The notes beneath the pieces were generated by a model. That model did not search any database and was not told the origin of the DNA. It saw only the letters and a program-made list of their open reading frames with translations. Both the position numbers and the translations under genes were made by a program. From contig UBTF01000005.1 of the NCBI GenBank assembly GCA_900468285.1, positions 1 to 64,000 of the forward strand: 64,000 bases of DNA, written 5' to 3'. Positions 1-8,437 of the stretch are shown here, one piece after another; position 1 is the stretch's first letter; every line of letters starts with the position of its first letter. Source of the DNA: Hyphomicrobiales bacterium. Lineage in GTDB: Bacteria > Pseudomonadota > Alphaproteobacteria > Rhizobiales > Rhizobiaceae.

Positions 1-249
1 AAAGCAGCCCGGTTTTGGGTTGTCTATGACCGTCATGAGGACCGGGGAGATCCTGACGCCATCGCGATGCGCAATGCAGCATTTCGTATCACCCGCGGAT
101 ATAACGGCGTCGTCGTAGCTTCGTTAAGCCTCCTGGGACGGAAAGACGCTCTCCAAGACCTCGAACTGATTTTCGTCTGTTTCAGAGAAGATTTCCAACG
201 TCGCAATTTTAGAATTCGATTTGAAAACAAGCCTATACCACATCAGTGA
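1..249 (+). CDS. Hypothetical protein, 5' end outside window
   Basis: The frame is open from the first base of the window and ends with TGA at 247-249, giving at least 82 residues. The visible part begins KAARFWVVYD and is mixed alpha/beta in character, with no membrane segment and no motif I can name. An internal ATG at 67 could start a 60-residue product, but the open frame upstream of it suggests a longer gene cut by the window edge. Function unknown. A reverse-strand frame over the same bases looks like its shadow. Confidence 0.4.
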   Translation, partial: KAARFWVVYDRHEDRGDPDAIAMRNAAFRITRGYNGVVVASLSLLGRKDALQDLELIFVCFREDFQRRNFRIRFENKPIPHQ

Positions 250-456
250 TGGCGGTAATTAAGCGTCCAGGAAGGAGCCCGTCAACATGAGAAATAACAA
301 GGCGTTATCATGGGTATCGGCATCGGGCCCCGGGCCGATTTACAGGGATATAGGCGCAAGGCGTACCGACGGGATTGATGACATACCAAAGCCCTTGCCG
401 TTCCATTCAATTGCACTACCGCACAAGACACCTGTAATTAGCTTCACCTTAACGAA

Positions 457-1404
457 TTAGCCAATCACCACGACTTTGCTCGTTGGAACGAAGACTGGAA
501 TGATCCTTTCAACGGGCGGAAATATGAGCAAAAACTCCTTTGCCGGATTGTAGATCGTCTGCCGCGTCAAGCCCTCGTCTTTCCAGTGACCTATGGTTTC
601 CGAACCCAATTTTATCTCCCCGCTTTTTGGCATAACCACGCCGGTGCGCGCACCCATAGACGATGCATCCATCGCGGCTGAACGTGTAAATGTATCGACA
701 GAAGGCACCTTGGCATTTTCCGCTGCAATATGGACAAGCTTTGTATTTCGCCATTCCTGGGGATGCCATTTATAGCGCTTTAGACAAAAGGCGGAAACAC
801 GGTGCTGCTTGTAAGCGCCAGTTCCGCTTGAGCCAAGATAAGTCCATAGAAAAGATAGGCCACCGGTTGCATTTTTCCAATTCTGATTTGAGAACGCCTT
901 CTGATCCACCTCAACATGTCCGTCATATGGACCTGGTGATGGTCCATAGTCTTTCTTGAAGTCAGTGGGACTGTTGTGAGGATTGTCCGCATACCGGCGT
1001 AAGTCTGACTTTAGAAAGCCTTCGAGCGATATGTCATCTTTTCGCTTGAACGCTTTATAGGCCATTTCCGTGCGGTAGATTTGCGCTCCGACCTTCACGT
1101 TAAACTCTTTTGTAACGCCCCCATCTTGCTGGAAGAGTTGGTTCAAGGACAAAGTTTTGCTGGTTCCGGTGCCTGAGAGAAAATGGGCAAGATTTTGGCT
1201 TGCCAAAGTGTCCTGCCCTCCGGCTGTTTTTAGAAAACGCCACGCATACGACAAAAAATCCTGATCCTGATAGGTATGGTTATGAATCGATGCAGTGTGA
1301 GTCAAATTCCACGCAGCCCAAACACCTGGCCGCGAATAAAGCAAAGAATTGGCCTCACCTATCTCTCTTTCGCTGACGGGACGTTCCATCACTGTCTTCC
1401 TCAC
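457..1404 (-). CDS. Hypothetical protein of about 310-315 residues
   Basis: A long uninterrupted frame on the minus strand. Two starts are possible: GTG at 1404 or ATG at 1389, five codons later. The protein is soluble-looking, rich in aromatic and basic residues, with no signal peptide or membrane segment. It contains a His/Asn/Asp cluster near residue 40 (SIHNHTYQDQD) and a Ser/Gly/Lys-rich C-terminal third. I do not recognise a family. It stands alone, with about 500 bp of non-coding DNA upstream, in a stretch where the neighbours are pseudogenes, so recent acquisition is plausible. Function unknown. Confidence 0.6.
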   Translation of the reverse strand: MRKTVMERPVSEREIGEANSLLYSRPGVWAAWNLTHTASIHNHTYQDQDFLSYAWRFLKTAGGQDTLASQNLAHFLSGTGTSKTLSLNQLFQQDGGVTKEFNVKVGAQIYRTEMAYKAFKRKDDISLEGFLKSDLRRYADNPHNSPTDFKKDYGPSPGPYDGHVEVDQKAFSNQNWKNATGGLSFLWTYLGSSGTGAYKQHRVSAFCLKRYKWHPQEWRNTKLVHIAAENAKVPSVDTFTRSAAMDASSMGARTGVVMPKSGEIKLGSETIGHWKDEGLTRQTIYNPAKEFLLIFPPVERIIPVFVPTSKVVVIG

Positions 1405-1987
1405 CCATTAAGAACCTAGCGCAAGACCGATCAATGAGATCTGCAGAACCCGGTCGGCCACATGAATAACGATGAACTTAATATCCTCAAATATAGGTCG
1501 CCAAGCATAAGGACAAACCTGCTAATTCTTATTCCCTCAACCAAAGCGGGCGTAATTATGTCCGGCGACTAGAAAGAAAGCAACCAAGCTAAAGACGGTG
1601 CTACGGCTAGCGCTGTTTTCTCTCACACATTGACCAAGGGCGATAAGCCGTTCCGAGAATAACGCAGTAGTGTCGGTGGCCGGATCGCGCCTTGGTTGCT
1701 CATGAACTTACGAACGGCATCAGAGTTGGACTGGCGGACGGGTTAATTAAAATCGTCTTATCCCATCCTGCGAGAGCACCTGCGAAACCCCTTGTTCGCG
1801 CGATGGTGTAAGCGCTTGTTACCGATCAAGCACCGACGGTGTCTCAGCATTTCCTCCCCTTCGACGTTTACAGTAAGCGGTGTTTTACTCCCGTATTGAT
1901 TAAACGCTTAGGCCGTTCTGAAAGCTACCGCCGCGGCATTGATGGCAGGAATACGCCACTGGCGGAGATCGTCCAATGGCCTCATCA
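1405..1987. other. Non-coding stretch, nothing recognised
   Basis: About 580 bp between the hypothetical gene and the SDR remnant. Short frames exist on both strands but none has a convincing ribosome site, start or familiar motif. I see no complete insertion-sequence ends. Confidence 0.5.
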
Positions 1988-2494
1988 TCACGGCAACTTG
2001 CTGTCCTCGTAATCGAGATAGAGATTTTTGCTTGTAGCCATATGTCGCTCGACGACGTCTGCAACACCCTGGACGCTTGTCTGCAGTTCGATCTCTGGTT
2101 CCACGGCTCCGTCAAACGTTCCCATCGCCGTCCTTGCCCAGCCCGGATGAATCGAGAGCATCGTCAGGCCCTACTGTCTGTAATCTGCGTAGATGCCATG
2201 GGCCAGCATGTTGAGGGATACCTTACTCGCTCGGTATAGCTCCAGGCCGGCTTCGACATTGATTTCGACGCTGCCGCGATGAGAGGATATGAAGGCCAGC
2301 ATGCCGCATGGAGTGACGAGGTTGTTGATGAGGTGGCGCGCAAGATGGATGGGGCCGAAGATATCAGCATTTAGATAGATGACGTCGAACCGCCTGTCCG
2401 ACAAGGACTTGAGAAATGGGTTGATCTCGTTTGCCTTGATCACGTCGATCCTGGCAACCGCTAGGTGATCAGGATTGCCTGCGCCGATAGACAA
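1988..2494 (-). pseudogene. Short-chain dehydrogenase (SDR) remnant with in-frame stop
   Basis: One minus-strand frame holds the middle and C-terminal part of a classical SDR. Visible are the YLNADIFGP segment at the usual NNAG position, a catalytic Ser in ISSHRGS and the YRASK active-site Tyr/Lys. After ADYRQ a TAG stop at 2171-2173 interrupts the frame, yet the same frame continues with typical SDR sequence (LTMLSIHPGWARTAMG) to a TGA at 1988-1990. The N-terminal Rossmann glycine motif is absent, so the gene is both truncated at the 5' end and carries a nonsense codon. It lies downstream of two palindromic operator-like sites, suggesting it was once a repressor-controlled reductase. Confidence 0.75.
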
Positions 2495-2507
2495 CAGGTC
2501 AGTGACA

Positions 2508-2714
2508 TCAGCCGCTCGATCCGCTCACCTTGCCGACAATCTGGACGTCTTTGGCCGCCTGGCGTGCTTGCGCCGCAATCAGCATCGCCTGCAGTGCGGT
2601 AATGGATGCGTCGCGGTAAGGGAGTTCCAATTTGCGGTTGCAACCTTGTCAGCTGACAAGGTGACGTGAGTAAAGGGGTAGAAGATCATAGGACCCTTCA
2701 TCGGCGATACTCAT
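2508..2714 (-). pseudogene. Short open frame interrupted by a stop inside a palindrome
   Basis: An ATG at 2714 follows a good ribosome site (GAGGAGG, near 2725-2731) and starts a 21-codon frame (MSIADEGSYDLLPLYSRHLVS) ending with TGA at 2649-2651. The TGA lies inside the 2643-2662 palindrome. The same frame then stays open with protein-like composition (ITALQAMLIAAQARQAA) to 2508. Either a small gene has been interrupted by a palindrome, or a short leader peptide precedes the dead SDR. I cannot name a family. Confidence 0.35.
2643..2662. promoter_or_regulatory. 20-bp perfect palindrome, operator-like (copy 1)
   Basis: ACCTTGTCAGCTGACAAGGT reads the same on both strands. The core CCTTGTCAGCTGACAAGG is repeated 80 bp away. 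Size and symmetry fit a dimeric TetR- or MarR-type repressor site. No repressor gene survives next to it. Confidence 0.6.
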
Positions 2715-2741
2715 GGCAAATTATCCTCCTCGCAAACCAAA

Positions 2742-2759
2742 CCTTGTCAGCTGACAAGG
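2742..2759. promoter_or_regulatory. 18-bp perfect palindrome, operator-like (copy 2)
   Basis: CCTTGTCAGCTGACAAGG repeats the core of the palindrome at 2643-2662. It sits just upstream of the ribosome site and ATG at 2714, the expected place for an operator controlling a minus-strand transcript into the SDR remnant. Confidence 0.6.
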
Positions 2760-3376
2760 CTTGCTTGTGAGTGACGGATTGGCAGTGGCGGGCTTCACCT
2801 GTCTGAACGTCCGTCGCTTGGCCGAGGGGCCGAATGCAATACGGTAGGTTCGAAACAAAATCTCTAACTATCCCGATCCAGACCGCTTATCGGTTTATTT
2901 ACTCGCCCGGATCTACCTTATCGCCCAGAACCGTAAGGCAATGGATGCCCCTTTTTTGACGAGATAGCGTTTCGAAAATCGGATTTGACATCTCGCGCAG
3001 GTGAACAAGCACGAAGAGGTCCACTGTCTCGGGTAAACGAGATAGTGCCGAATCCGAGTCAGTCGATTTATAGCGAGACGAGGCTCGAGGTCATCACAAG
3101 GTAGCAATCGTGGCAGTAGCTCACAAATAATCGCCAGAGTTGATCGGTAAGGGCAGACGGCCAAAGATCACTTTCGCAGAAGCCTCGAGTTCGCTGACAT
3201 GTGAGACAATGTTAAGAAAGACATCGCTTCTCCGGAAAAAGAACTATGACGCCCATCGCATCGCTTGCGGGAAAGCTTGGCGGCTGTCGAAACGATGACA
3301 CGTCTACTCTTGCTGTTCTCGCTATCGCTTTCGGCATCCATACCTTTCTTGGTGTGTGTAGTATTCTCGATGGCTC
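2760..3376. other. Non-coding stretch, nothing firmly recognised
   Basis: About 600 bp without a supportable gene. Short hydrophobic frames from about 3246 (for example MTRLLLLFSLSLSASIPFLV) may be frame-shifted N-terminal pieces of the membrane pseudogene that follows. Confidence 0.4.
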
Positions 3377-3789
3377 GCCCCAGCGGTCTCTTTCGCAGCC
3401 ATCATCTACTACGCGTCGGTTTCAGTCGGAATCTACGCGTTTTGGTCGTGGATGGCGCGATTTGAGCCGCACGTGACCTGCCGTTCTACCCGCTCCGCAA
3501 TGTTAGCAGTGATGGCGGTTGGCTGCGCGATGATCCTGGCTATGTCCAGCTGGCAAAATGCTGCCGCACTTACGGGCTCAGTTTCTCTCGAAGAGCATCT
3601 CGTGGAAACTGTTCCGACCATACCGGAAATGTTGGTCCGGCACACCCTAATGCTCTCGCGGCACAAAGCCTCTTGCCGGACTTTCAACGGGTCAAAGAGC
3701 GTTTCACCTAGCTTGCCGCTTCCGAACCGCAGTCAGGGGCGCTGAGAGGGGAGGGCGCGGTGGAAGCCGGGATCGGCCAACACCGTTGA
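3377..3789 (+). pseudogene. Frameshifted membrane protein remnant
   Basis: Frame 2 from 3377 reads like the middle of an integral membrane protein: APAVSFAAIIYYASVSVGIYAFWSW is a membrane segment, and a second one spans AMLAVMAVGCAMILAMSSW. It continues to about 3645, after which the sensible sequence (NALAAQSLLPDFQRVKERF) switches to frame 1, which also has an in-frame TAG before ending at TGA 3787-3789. At least one frameshift and one nonsense codon are needed to explain this. No start is preserved. The family is a rhizobial membrane protein of unknown role, by general resemblance only. Confidence 0.5.
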
Positions 3790-4006
3790 CTGGCCCACCC
3801 TGTTTGAAGAGTGCAGTCATATCGTACTGTAATTCTTTTTAATTTGGCGATCTTTGGACGGATTCAACCGCCGTCGGCCCGCCAGGGGTAGTTGATCAAA
3901 AAAACTCGCTGTCACTCGTTCAGAAACTTGAAAGCGTTAGCCGCGTGAATAACGACGTCCTAGTTTCGATCCTTTCAAGTCGCTCGTCCAAATGCGCTAC
4001 CTCGTA

Positions 4007-5221
4007 TTAAGAGGCCACCGTAGCCACTACCCGCAACTGATTATGCAAGGGATCGGCTGAGGGGTGGTGCAGCAATTCATCTGGACGTGCGGCCTCAACG
4101 CGATTCCGCCCAAGGGCTTTCGCGCGGTACAGCGCGCCATCGGCGCTTGCAAGCATCCTGGCGAGGTCGTAGCAGTCTGGTGCCGCAAGGCCAATACTGA
4201 CGGTGGCCCGGATTTTCAAGCCCTCTGCTCGAGCGGCTGCTTTGGCAAACCGGCTTGCGATCGCCGAGCCACGACTGAAGGCTTGGGAATGGTCGCACCG
4301 TGGCAGAAGCGCAGCGAATTCCTCACCGCCCAGCCGGACAATAAGCGCGTCAGGCCCCGCTTCTTTGCAGGCGATCTTGGCGAACAGCTGCAAAACCCTA
4401 TCTCCGGTCGGATGTCCATAATGGTCGTTGATCGCCTTGAAGTGGTCGAGGTCGAAGGCAAGCAGGGAGACAGGGTAGCCCTGCCGCCCCCGGAGGATCC
4501 GAGATGCCTGCTCAAAAAAGGCGTGACGGTTTGCAAGCCCGGTCAATTGATCGGTTTGTGACATGCGGAGAAGGTGGAGCTTTTCCTCCTCTCGAATAAT
4601 CATCAGAAAGGACATAGGCATCGCTACCGAGTACAAGACGGCCTCGTACATCGTCACCTTTCCGATGATGGAGATTATATCTTGCCCATACCGCTGAAGG
4701 AGAACAGGGGCAATGAACGCTCGGCCGAGGTAGAACAGGGCATGGAAGGCCGAGATCGATACTGCGATAGGACGTGAGCGCAATCGCAGGACCGTGCGGC
4801 TGCGCAGAAGCATCCAGGCTGTCACGCCACAAGTCAGCGCGATGGGGATAGACGAGACGTGGTTCCAGAAGGCGGCCGGGAAGTGCGTGCCAGCGATCGC
4901 CCAGGCGATCGCTAAGAAGCTTAGCGCTACGACGGACGACCAGAAATACCGGTGACCGTCCAGACCGGCGACAGCGTTAAGGACCAGAAGGTAGCCCAAC
5001 ATCATTAGGATGTTGATCGCCCCCATGCCGAGCGCGACGGGAAAGTGGCTGCGGTTCATTGCAAGTATGCAGCCGAGAACGAACGAGAAGAGTGCCGCGG
5101 CCAGAACACCTAGCACGCGTGCGCGACCGGGATGAGCGTGCCTTTCCCAAAGGAGAAGCGATGCTGACACCAGCAGCGTTCCAATGGTTAAGTACCAAAG
5201 AGTTTGTAAATCGATCTGCAT
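4007..5221 (-). CDS. Membrane-bound diguanylate cyclase (GGDEF), copy 1
   Basis: Encodes 404 residues. The N-terminal half (about 1-210) has five to six hydrophobic helices. A GGDEF domain follows, with the entry motif DQLTGLANR near 224-232, the metal/substrate region FDLDHFKAIND near 256-266 and an intact GGEEF active site near 298-302, so synthesis of cyclic di-GMP from two GTP at the inner membrane is expected. No RxxD inhibitory site is seen before GGEEF. ATG at 5221 is preferred over a TTG seven codons upstream because AGGGGG lies just ahead of it. A near copy is at 48770-50059, and the similarity extends into the upstream region to about 5345. Confidence 0.92.
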   Translation of the reverse strand: MQIDLQTLWYLTIGTLLVSASLLLWERHAHPGRARVLGVLAAALFSFVLGCILAMNRSHFPVALGMGAINILMMLGYLLVLNAVAGLDGHRYFWSSVVALSFLAIAWAIAGTHFPAAFWNHVSSIPIALTCGVTAWMLLRSRTVLRLRSRPIAVSISAFHALFYLGRAFIAPVLLQRYGQDIISIIGKVTMYEAVLYSVAMPMSFLMIIREEEKLHLLRMSQTDQLTGLANRHAFFEQASRILRGRQGYPVSLLAFDLDHFKAINDHYGHPTGDRVLQLFAKIACKEAGPDALIVRLGGEEFAALLPRCDHSQAFSRGSAIASRFAKAAARAEGLKIRATVSIGLAAPDCYDLARMLASADGALYRAKALGRNRVEAARPDELLHHPSADPLHNQLRVVATVAS

Positions 5222-5459
5222 TGCTCTGCCCCCTTGCGTCAAAGCCTACAGCGTGGTCTTTATAAGATTCTTTACGCCGCCTCTCATATTGTCGACATGG
5301 TTGGCTTAGCGTTAAGCGTGCTATTGGGTGTCGGCACAAAAGCTGTCCGCTGCTGGCGATACGCTTTTTCTTGCGGCACCTAGCTCTTTTTATTTTGACA
5401 CGACCTGTTTGGCGCCTTGCGGCAGGTCAGTCGCCTTGTGGACTAGTGGCGTGGGAACG

Positions 5460-5768
5460 ATGTATCGCTCATCTCTGCGGCGGGCTACTAGTATCCTGCT
5501 CCTAAGCATGACTGTTGCTTTGACGGAGGAAACCGGTGCATGCCCATCAAGGGACGGTCAGTACGCGAGGCAAGCGCACTTACGATGTGCCGGGCAGAAT
5601 TACTACCATGAAACCTGGATCAGTTTCTTGCACGGCGAGCGTTGGTTTTTGCTCGGAGGAGAAAGCTCGCGCCGCGGGGTCACGACGGTCCCGCGTCTGA
5701 GCAAAATGTGCTCCGGAACAGAAGTTCGAAGCATGTACTTACGTGCTTTTTCCGGCTCTGCCCCTTAA
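5460..5768 (+). CDS. Possible small secreted protein, doubtful
   Basis: From ATG 5460 the frame begins with a basic, then hydrophobic stretch (RRATSILLLSMTVAL) like a signal peptide, followed by about 80 residues with four cysteines. The ribosome site is weak and I recognise no family. The 3' end overlaps the ku fragment on the other strand, which lowers confidence. It could equally be a chance frame. Confidence 0.22.
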   Translation: MYRSSLRRATSILLLSMTVALTEETGACPSRDGQYARQAHLRCAGQNYYHETWISFLHGERWFLLGGESSRRGVTTVPRLSKMCSGTEVRSMYLRAFSGSAP

Positions 5769-6035
5769 GATCACGCCACGAGTGGCGGCGCTGACTTCTT
5801 CCGATTCCAGAACGATGTACTGCCCGTTATCTGTCTGATAACCTTTGACCTGATCGTCACGCTCGACCAACTCGCCGGTCTCACCATCTACGAACTCGCG
5901 CTTCACCCGATTGTCGGTTGCTTTGTTGAGCGTGTTGAAGGCGATCCGCTCCTGACGCTGCGGCCAAAGCGCGACTGCGCAGGACACTTCGCCGAATTTG
6001 ATGAAGCCTTTCCAACCCGCTCACGGGGAACCCAT
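5739..6035 (-). pseudogene. ku: N-terminal fragment of Ku (NHEJ end-binding protein)
   Basis: Bacterial Ku binds DNA double-strand ends and recruits LigD. From ATG 6035, behind a GAGGAG ribosome site, the frame reads M-G-S-P, then a TGA, then AGWKGFIKFGEVSCAVALWP, the typical Ku start where an Arg or similar codon is expected at the stop. It continues with FNTLNKATDNRVKREFVDGETGE and YQTDNGQYIVLESEEVSA, then departs from the family and ends at 5739. Full Ku is about 260-290 residues, so only the first third remains. Dead by both nonsense and truncation. The neighbouring exonuclease III supports an old repair cluster. Confidence 0.8.
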
Positions 6036-6230
6036 AATATGACACTCCTCACAGAACCACGCGATCCAACCGAACGAGTGAGCGAGACGTCCTAGCTAAA
6101 ACGAGTCGTTTACGATGACTTAGGCACATGCGGCCTCTCGTTTTGCGTGTCTGTCTTAGGTCGCTGATACGAATGCATCTTTTGAAAGCGTGACGCGTTT
6201 CCCTCCATAGCCACCCGACGGAGATCTGTT

Positions 6231-6407
6231 ATGACAAAGCGAGAACTTATCGATACCGGCACTGACAAGCGTTACGTACGCCGCGATGAAGACGGCAAGT
6301 TCAAGGAGAGCGTCGATGTCTCTCGTTCGCTTTCAGCCGATGCGCGCCATGACGCACAGAATGATACCAAATCAGGAGAGGGCGACAAAGGTGATCGCAA
6401 GCGCTAA
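6231..6407 (+). CDS. Small highly charged conserved protein, 58 residues
   Basis: ATG at 6231 follows a GGAG ribosome site and the frame ends at TAA 6405-6407. The product starts MTKRELIDTGTDKRYVRRDE and is rich in Lys, Arg, Asp and Gly with no hydrophobic core, so it is probably disordered or nucleic-acid associated. Similar small proteins occur widely in rhizobia, from memory. It ends 9 bp before the exonuclease III start, so co-transcription is likely. Function unknown. Confidence 0.65.
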   Translation: MTKRELIDTGTDKRYVRRDEDGKFKESVDVSRSLSADARHDAQNDTKSGEGDKGDRKR

Positions 6408-6416
6408 CGCAAGCCG

Positions 6417-7223
6417 GTGAAGATCGCCACCTACAATGTTAACGGTATCAATGGTCGCCTGAACGTTATGCTTCGTTGGCTGGACGAGGGGCAACCTGAC
6501 ATCGTCTGTCTGCAAGAACTTAAGGCACCGTCCAATAAATTTCCGCGCAAAGAGCTGGAACGCGCAGGCTACGGCGCGATATGGCATGGCCAGAAATCGT
6601 GGAACGGTGTCGCGATCCTTGCACGCGGCCAGGAGCCGCTTGAGACGAGACGCGGGTTGCCCGGCGGCGAGCACGACGATCAAAGTCGATACATCGAGGC
6701 TGTCATCGACGGAATGGTTGTCGGATGCCTCTACCTGCCAAACGGCAATCCTGTCCCAGGTCCGAAGTTCCAATACAAACTAGACTGGTTTCGGCGACTG
6801 CATTCCTACGCGGAAGAACTGTTCGAGCTCGGAGTACCTGTAGCCCTCGTTGGCGATTTTAACGTCATGCCAACCGATCTCGATGTCTACAAACCGGAGC
6901 GCTGGATAGACGACGCGCTGTTTCGGCCCGAGGTCAAAGCGGCTTATGCGGATCTGGTGGCGCAAGGCTGGACGGATGCGGTACGGCATCTGCATCCGAT
7001 CGAACGGATCTACACCTTCTGGGCATATTTTCGAAATGCGTATGCGCGCGACGCTGGTCTGCGGATCGACCACTTTTTGCTGAGCCCGCATCTCGCCGAA
7101 AGGCTCGTGAAGGCCGAAGTCGACAAGCACGTCCGTGGCTGGGAGCACACCAGCGATCACGCGCCTGTCTGGATTGAACTGACCGAAAAAACGTCAAAAA
7201 AAGGAGAGACAAATGACCGATGA
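6417..7223 (+). CDS. xthA: Exodeoxyribonuclease III family AP endonuclease
   Basis: A 268-residue Mg-dependent exonuclease/endonuclease/phosphatase-fold enzyme that cleaves at abasic sites and removes 3'-blocking groups in base-excision repair. Visible motifs in order: YNVNGINGR near the N-terminus, the metal-binding Glu in LQELK, GDFNVMPTDLD in the middle, LRIDHFLLS and the C-terminal SDHAPV with the catalytic His. Length is normal for the family. The start is GTG at 6417. It overlaps the next gene by 11 bp and follows the 58-residue protein, so these form one transcript. Probably an accessory paralogue of the housekeeping xthA. Confidence 0.93.
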   Translation: MKIATYNVNGINGRLNVMLRWLDEGQPDIVCLQELKAPSNKFPRKELERAGYGAIWHGQKSWNGVAILARGQEPLETRRGLPGGEHDDQSRYIEAVIDGMVVGCLYLPNGNPVPGPKFQYKLDWFRRLHSYAEELFELGVPVALVGDFNVMPTDLDVYKPERWIDDALFRPEVKAAYADLVAQGWTDAVRHLHPIERIYTFWAYFRNAYARDAGLRIDHFLLSPHLAERLVKAEVDKHVRGWEHTSDHAPVWIELTEKTSKKGETNDR

Positions 7224-7437
7224 TTGGAAACGTGAGGTTCGCTCAAAGCTCGAAGAGCTGGTCGATGGCCTCGTTGTAAACGGCGTCAGTTATGAGGACG
7301 CTTGCAGTGTCATTGTCGTGGAGGTCAACAGCATGTTGGTCGCTCATGAGCATGATCCAGATCCCGCAGATGATGATGTAATCGAGGAGCCGGCCAACGA
7401 CTGGCCAGCGGCAGAAGAGAAACGACCTGTAGATTGA
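7213..7437 (+). CDS. Small acidic hypothetical protein, 74 residues
   Basis: The ATG at 7213 lies inside the end of the exonuclease gene, preceded by an AAGGAG ribosome site, so translation is probably coupled. The protein has an N-terminal amphipathic part (WKREVRSKLEELVDGLV) and a strongly acidic C-terminus (DPDPADDDVIEEP). No known motif. The context suggests a partner of the repair gene, but that is only inferred. Confidence 0.6.
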   Translation: MTDDWKREVRSKLEELVDGLVVNGVSYEDACSVIVVEVNSMLVAHEHDPDPADDDVIEEPANDWPAAEEKRPVD

Positions 7438-7486
7438 AGGTTTGTGGGGGCCCCGGAGGACAACCCCTCAGGGGCCGTTCGACTTC

Positions 7487-8248
7487 TTATTGAGGCGGCT
7501 GACCGTTAGACGCCGACATTCCACCGTCGACAGGCAGATTGACGCCTGTCACGAAGCGAGCGTCGTCACTTGCAAGGAATGCGATCACCGCCGCGACGTC
7601 TTCCGGTTCGCCAGGGCCTCTGAGCGCAAAGCGTTCGTTGAATTTCGCGATCAACTTTTCGTCGTCCATCATGTCCTCGGTCATCCCGGTGCGCGTCAGG
7701 CTCGGGCATACTGCGTTGACCCTGATGCCGTCCTTGCCATGATCCATGGCCATCGCCCGCGTGAGGTTGGTAATGGCACCCTTGGCGGCATTGTATGCCG
7801 CCATGCCCCAGTCACCACCCGTGCCGGATACGGAGTTGACGTTGATGATGGAGCCGCGCGACGACTTCAGATGTGGGACGGCCGCACGGCAGGCGTAGAA
7901 GACGCCATCCACATCTGTCGCCATGACCGTTCGCCAGGCATCTGTGGTGAGGGTGCTGACGTCGCCTTGGGCGACAACACCTGCATTGTTGACAAGAACA
8001 TCCAGGCGCCCGAACTTTTCGACTGTCCGAGAAATCATGTCTCTCACGTCACCGTCATTCGATATGTCAGCCTCGATTAGCAGAACCCGATCTTCAGGAT
8101 AAGGCTTCGCGACATCCTCCAGCTTTCCCCTCGTGCGGCCGACCAGGGTCACCATTGCGCCCTCGCTGAGGAAACGCTCCGCCGTTGCCTTGCCTATTCC
8201 TGAACCAGCGCCAGTTACGACGACAACCTTGTCTGCAAATCGCTGCAT
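7487..8248 (-). CDS. SDR family NAD(P)-dependent oxidoreductase
   Basis: Classical SDR of 253 residues. The cofactor motif TGAGSGIG is near the N-terminus, NNAG is near residue 88, the catalytic Ser lies in NVNSVSGTGG and the Tyr/Lys pair in YNAAK. The C-terminus FVTGVNLPVDGG is the usual substrate-side loop. ATG at 8248 is chosen because AAGGAG precedes it by a few bases; the open frame upstream lacks SDR sequence. Substrate unknown. Divergent from the hydrolase at 8438, sharing a 190-bp control region. Confidence 0.88.
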   Translation of the reverse strand: MQRFADKVVVVTGAGSGIGKATAERFLSEGAMVTLVGRTRGKLEDVAKPYPEDRVLLIEADISNDGDVRDMISRTVEKFGRLDVLVNNAGVVAQGDVSTLTTDAWRTVMATDVDGVFYACRAAVPHLKSSRGSIINVNSVSGTGGDWGMAAYNAAKGAITNLTRAMAMDHGKDGIRVNAVCPSLTRTGMTEDMMDDEKLIAKFNERFALRGPGEPEDVAAVIAFLASDDARFVTGVNLPVDGGMSASNGQPPQ

Positions 8249-8437
8249 TGAAATCTCCTTGAATGTGCAGTGGTGCCTCGTTCTGAAACGGGACATGTGC
8301 GGGGTTGTTCCCGGCGCAGAGGTCTTGGCGATTGAAGGCAGACAGATGGCAATAACGAGATTGTCAGTGGCGGCGTAGCGCTGGAGCGGAACGAACGTTC
8401 CCCAGTGGAGGTTGAGGGGATGCAATAGGAAAGTCTC

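Noticed and set aside
2913-3164. 83-codon minus-strand frame
   Set aside because: No ribosome site, no motif and high Arg/Leu/Cys content typical of chance frames.
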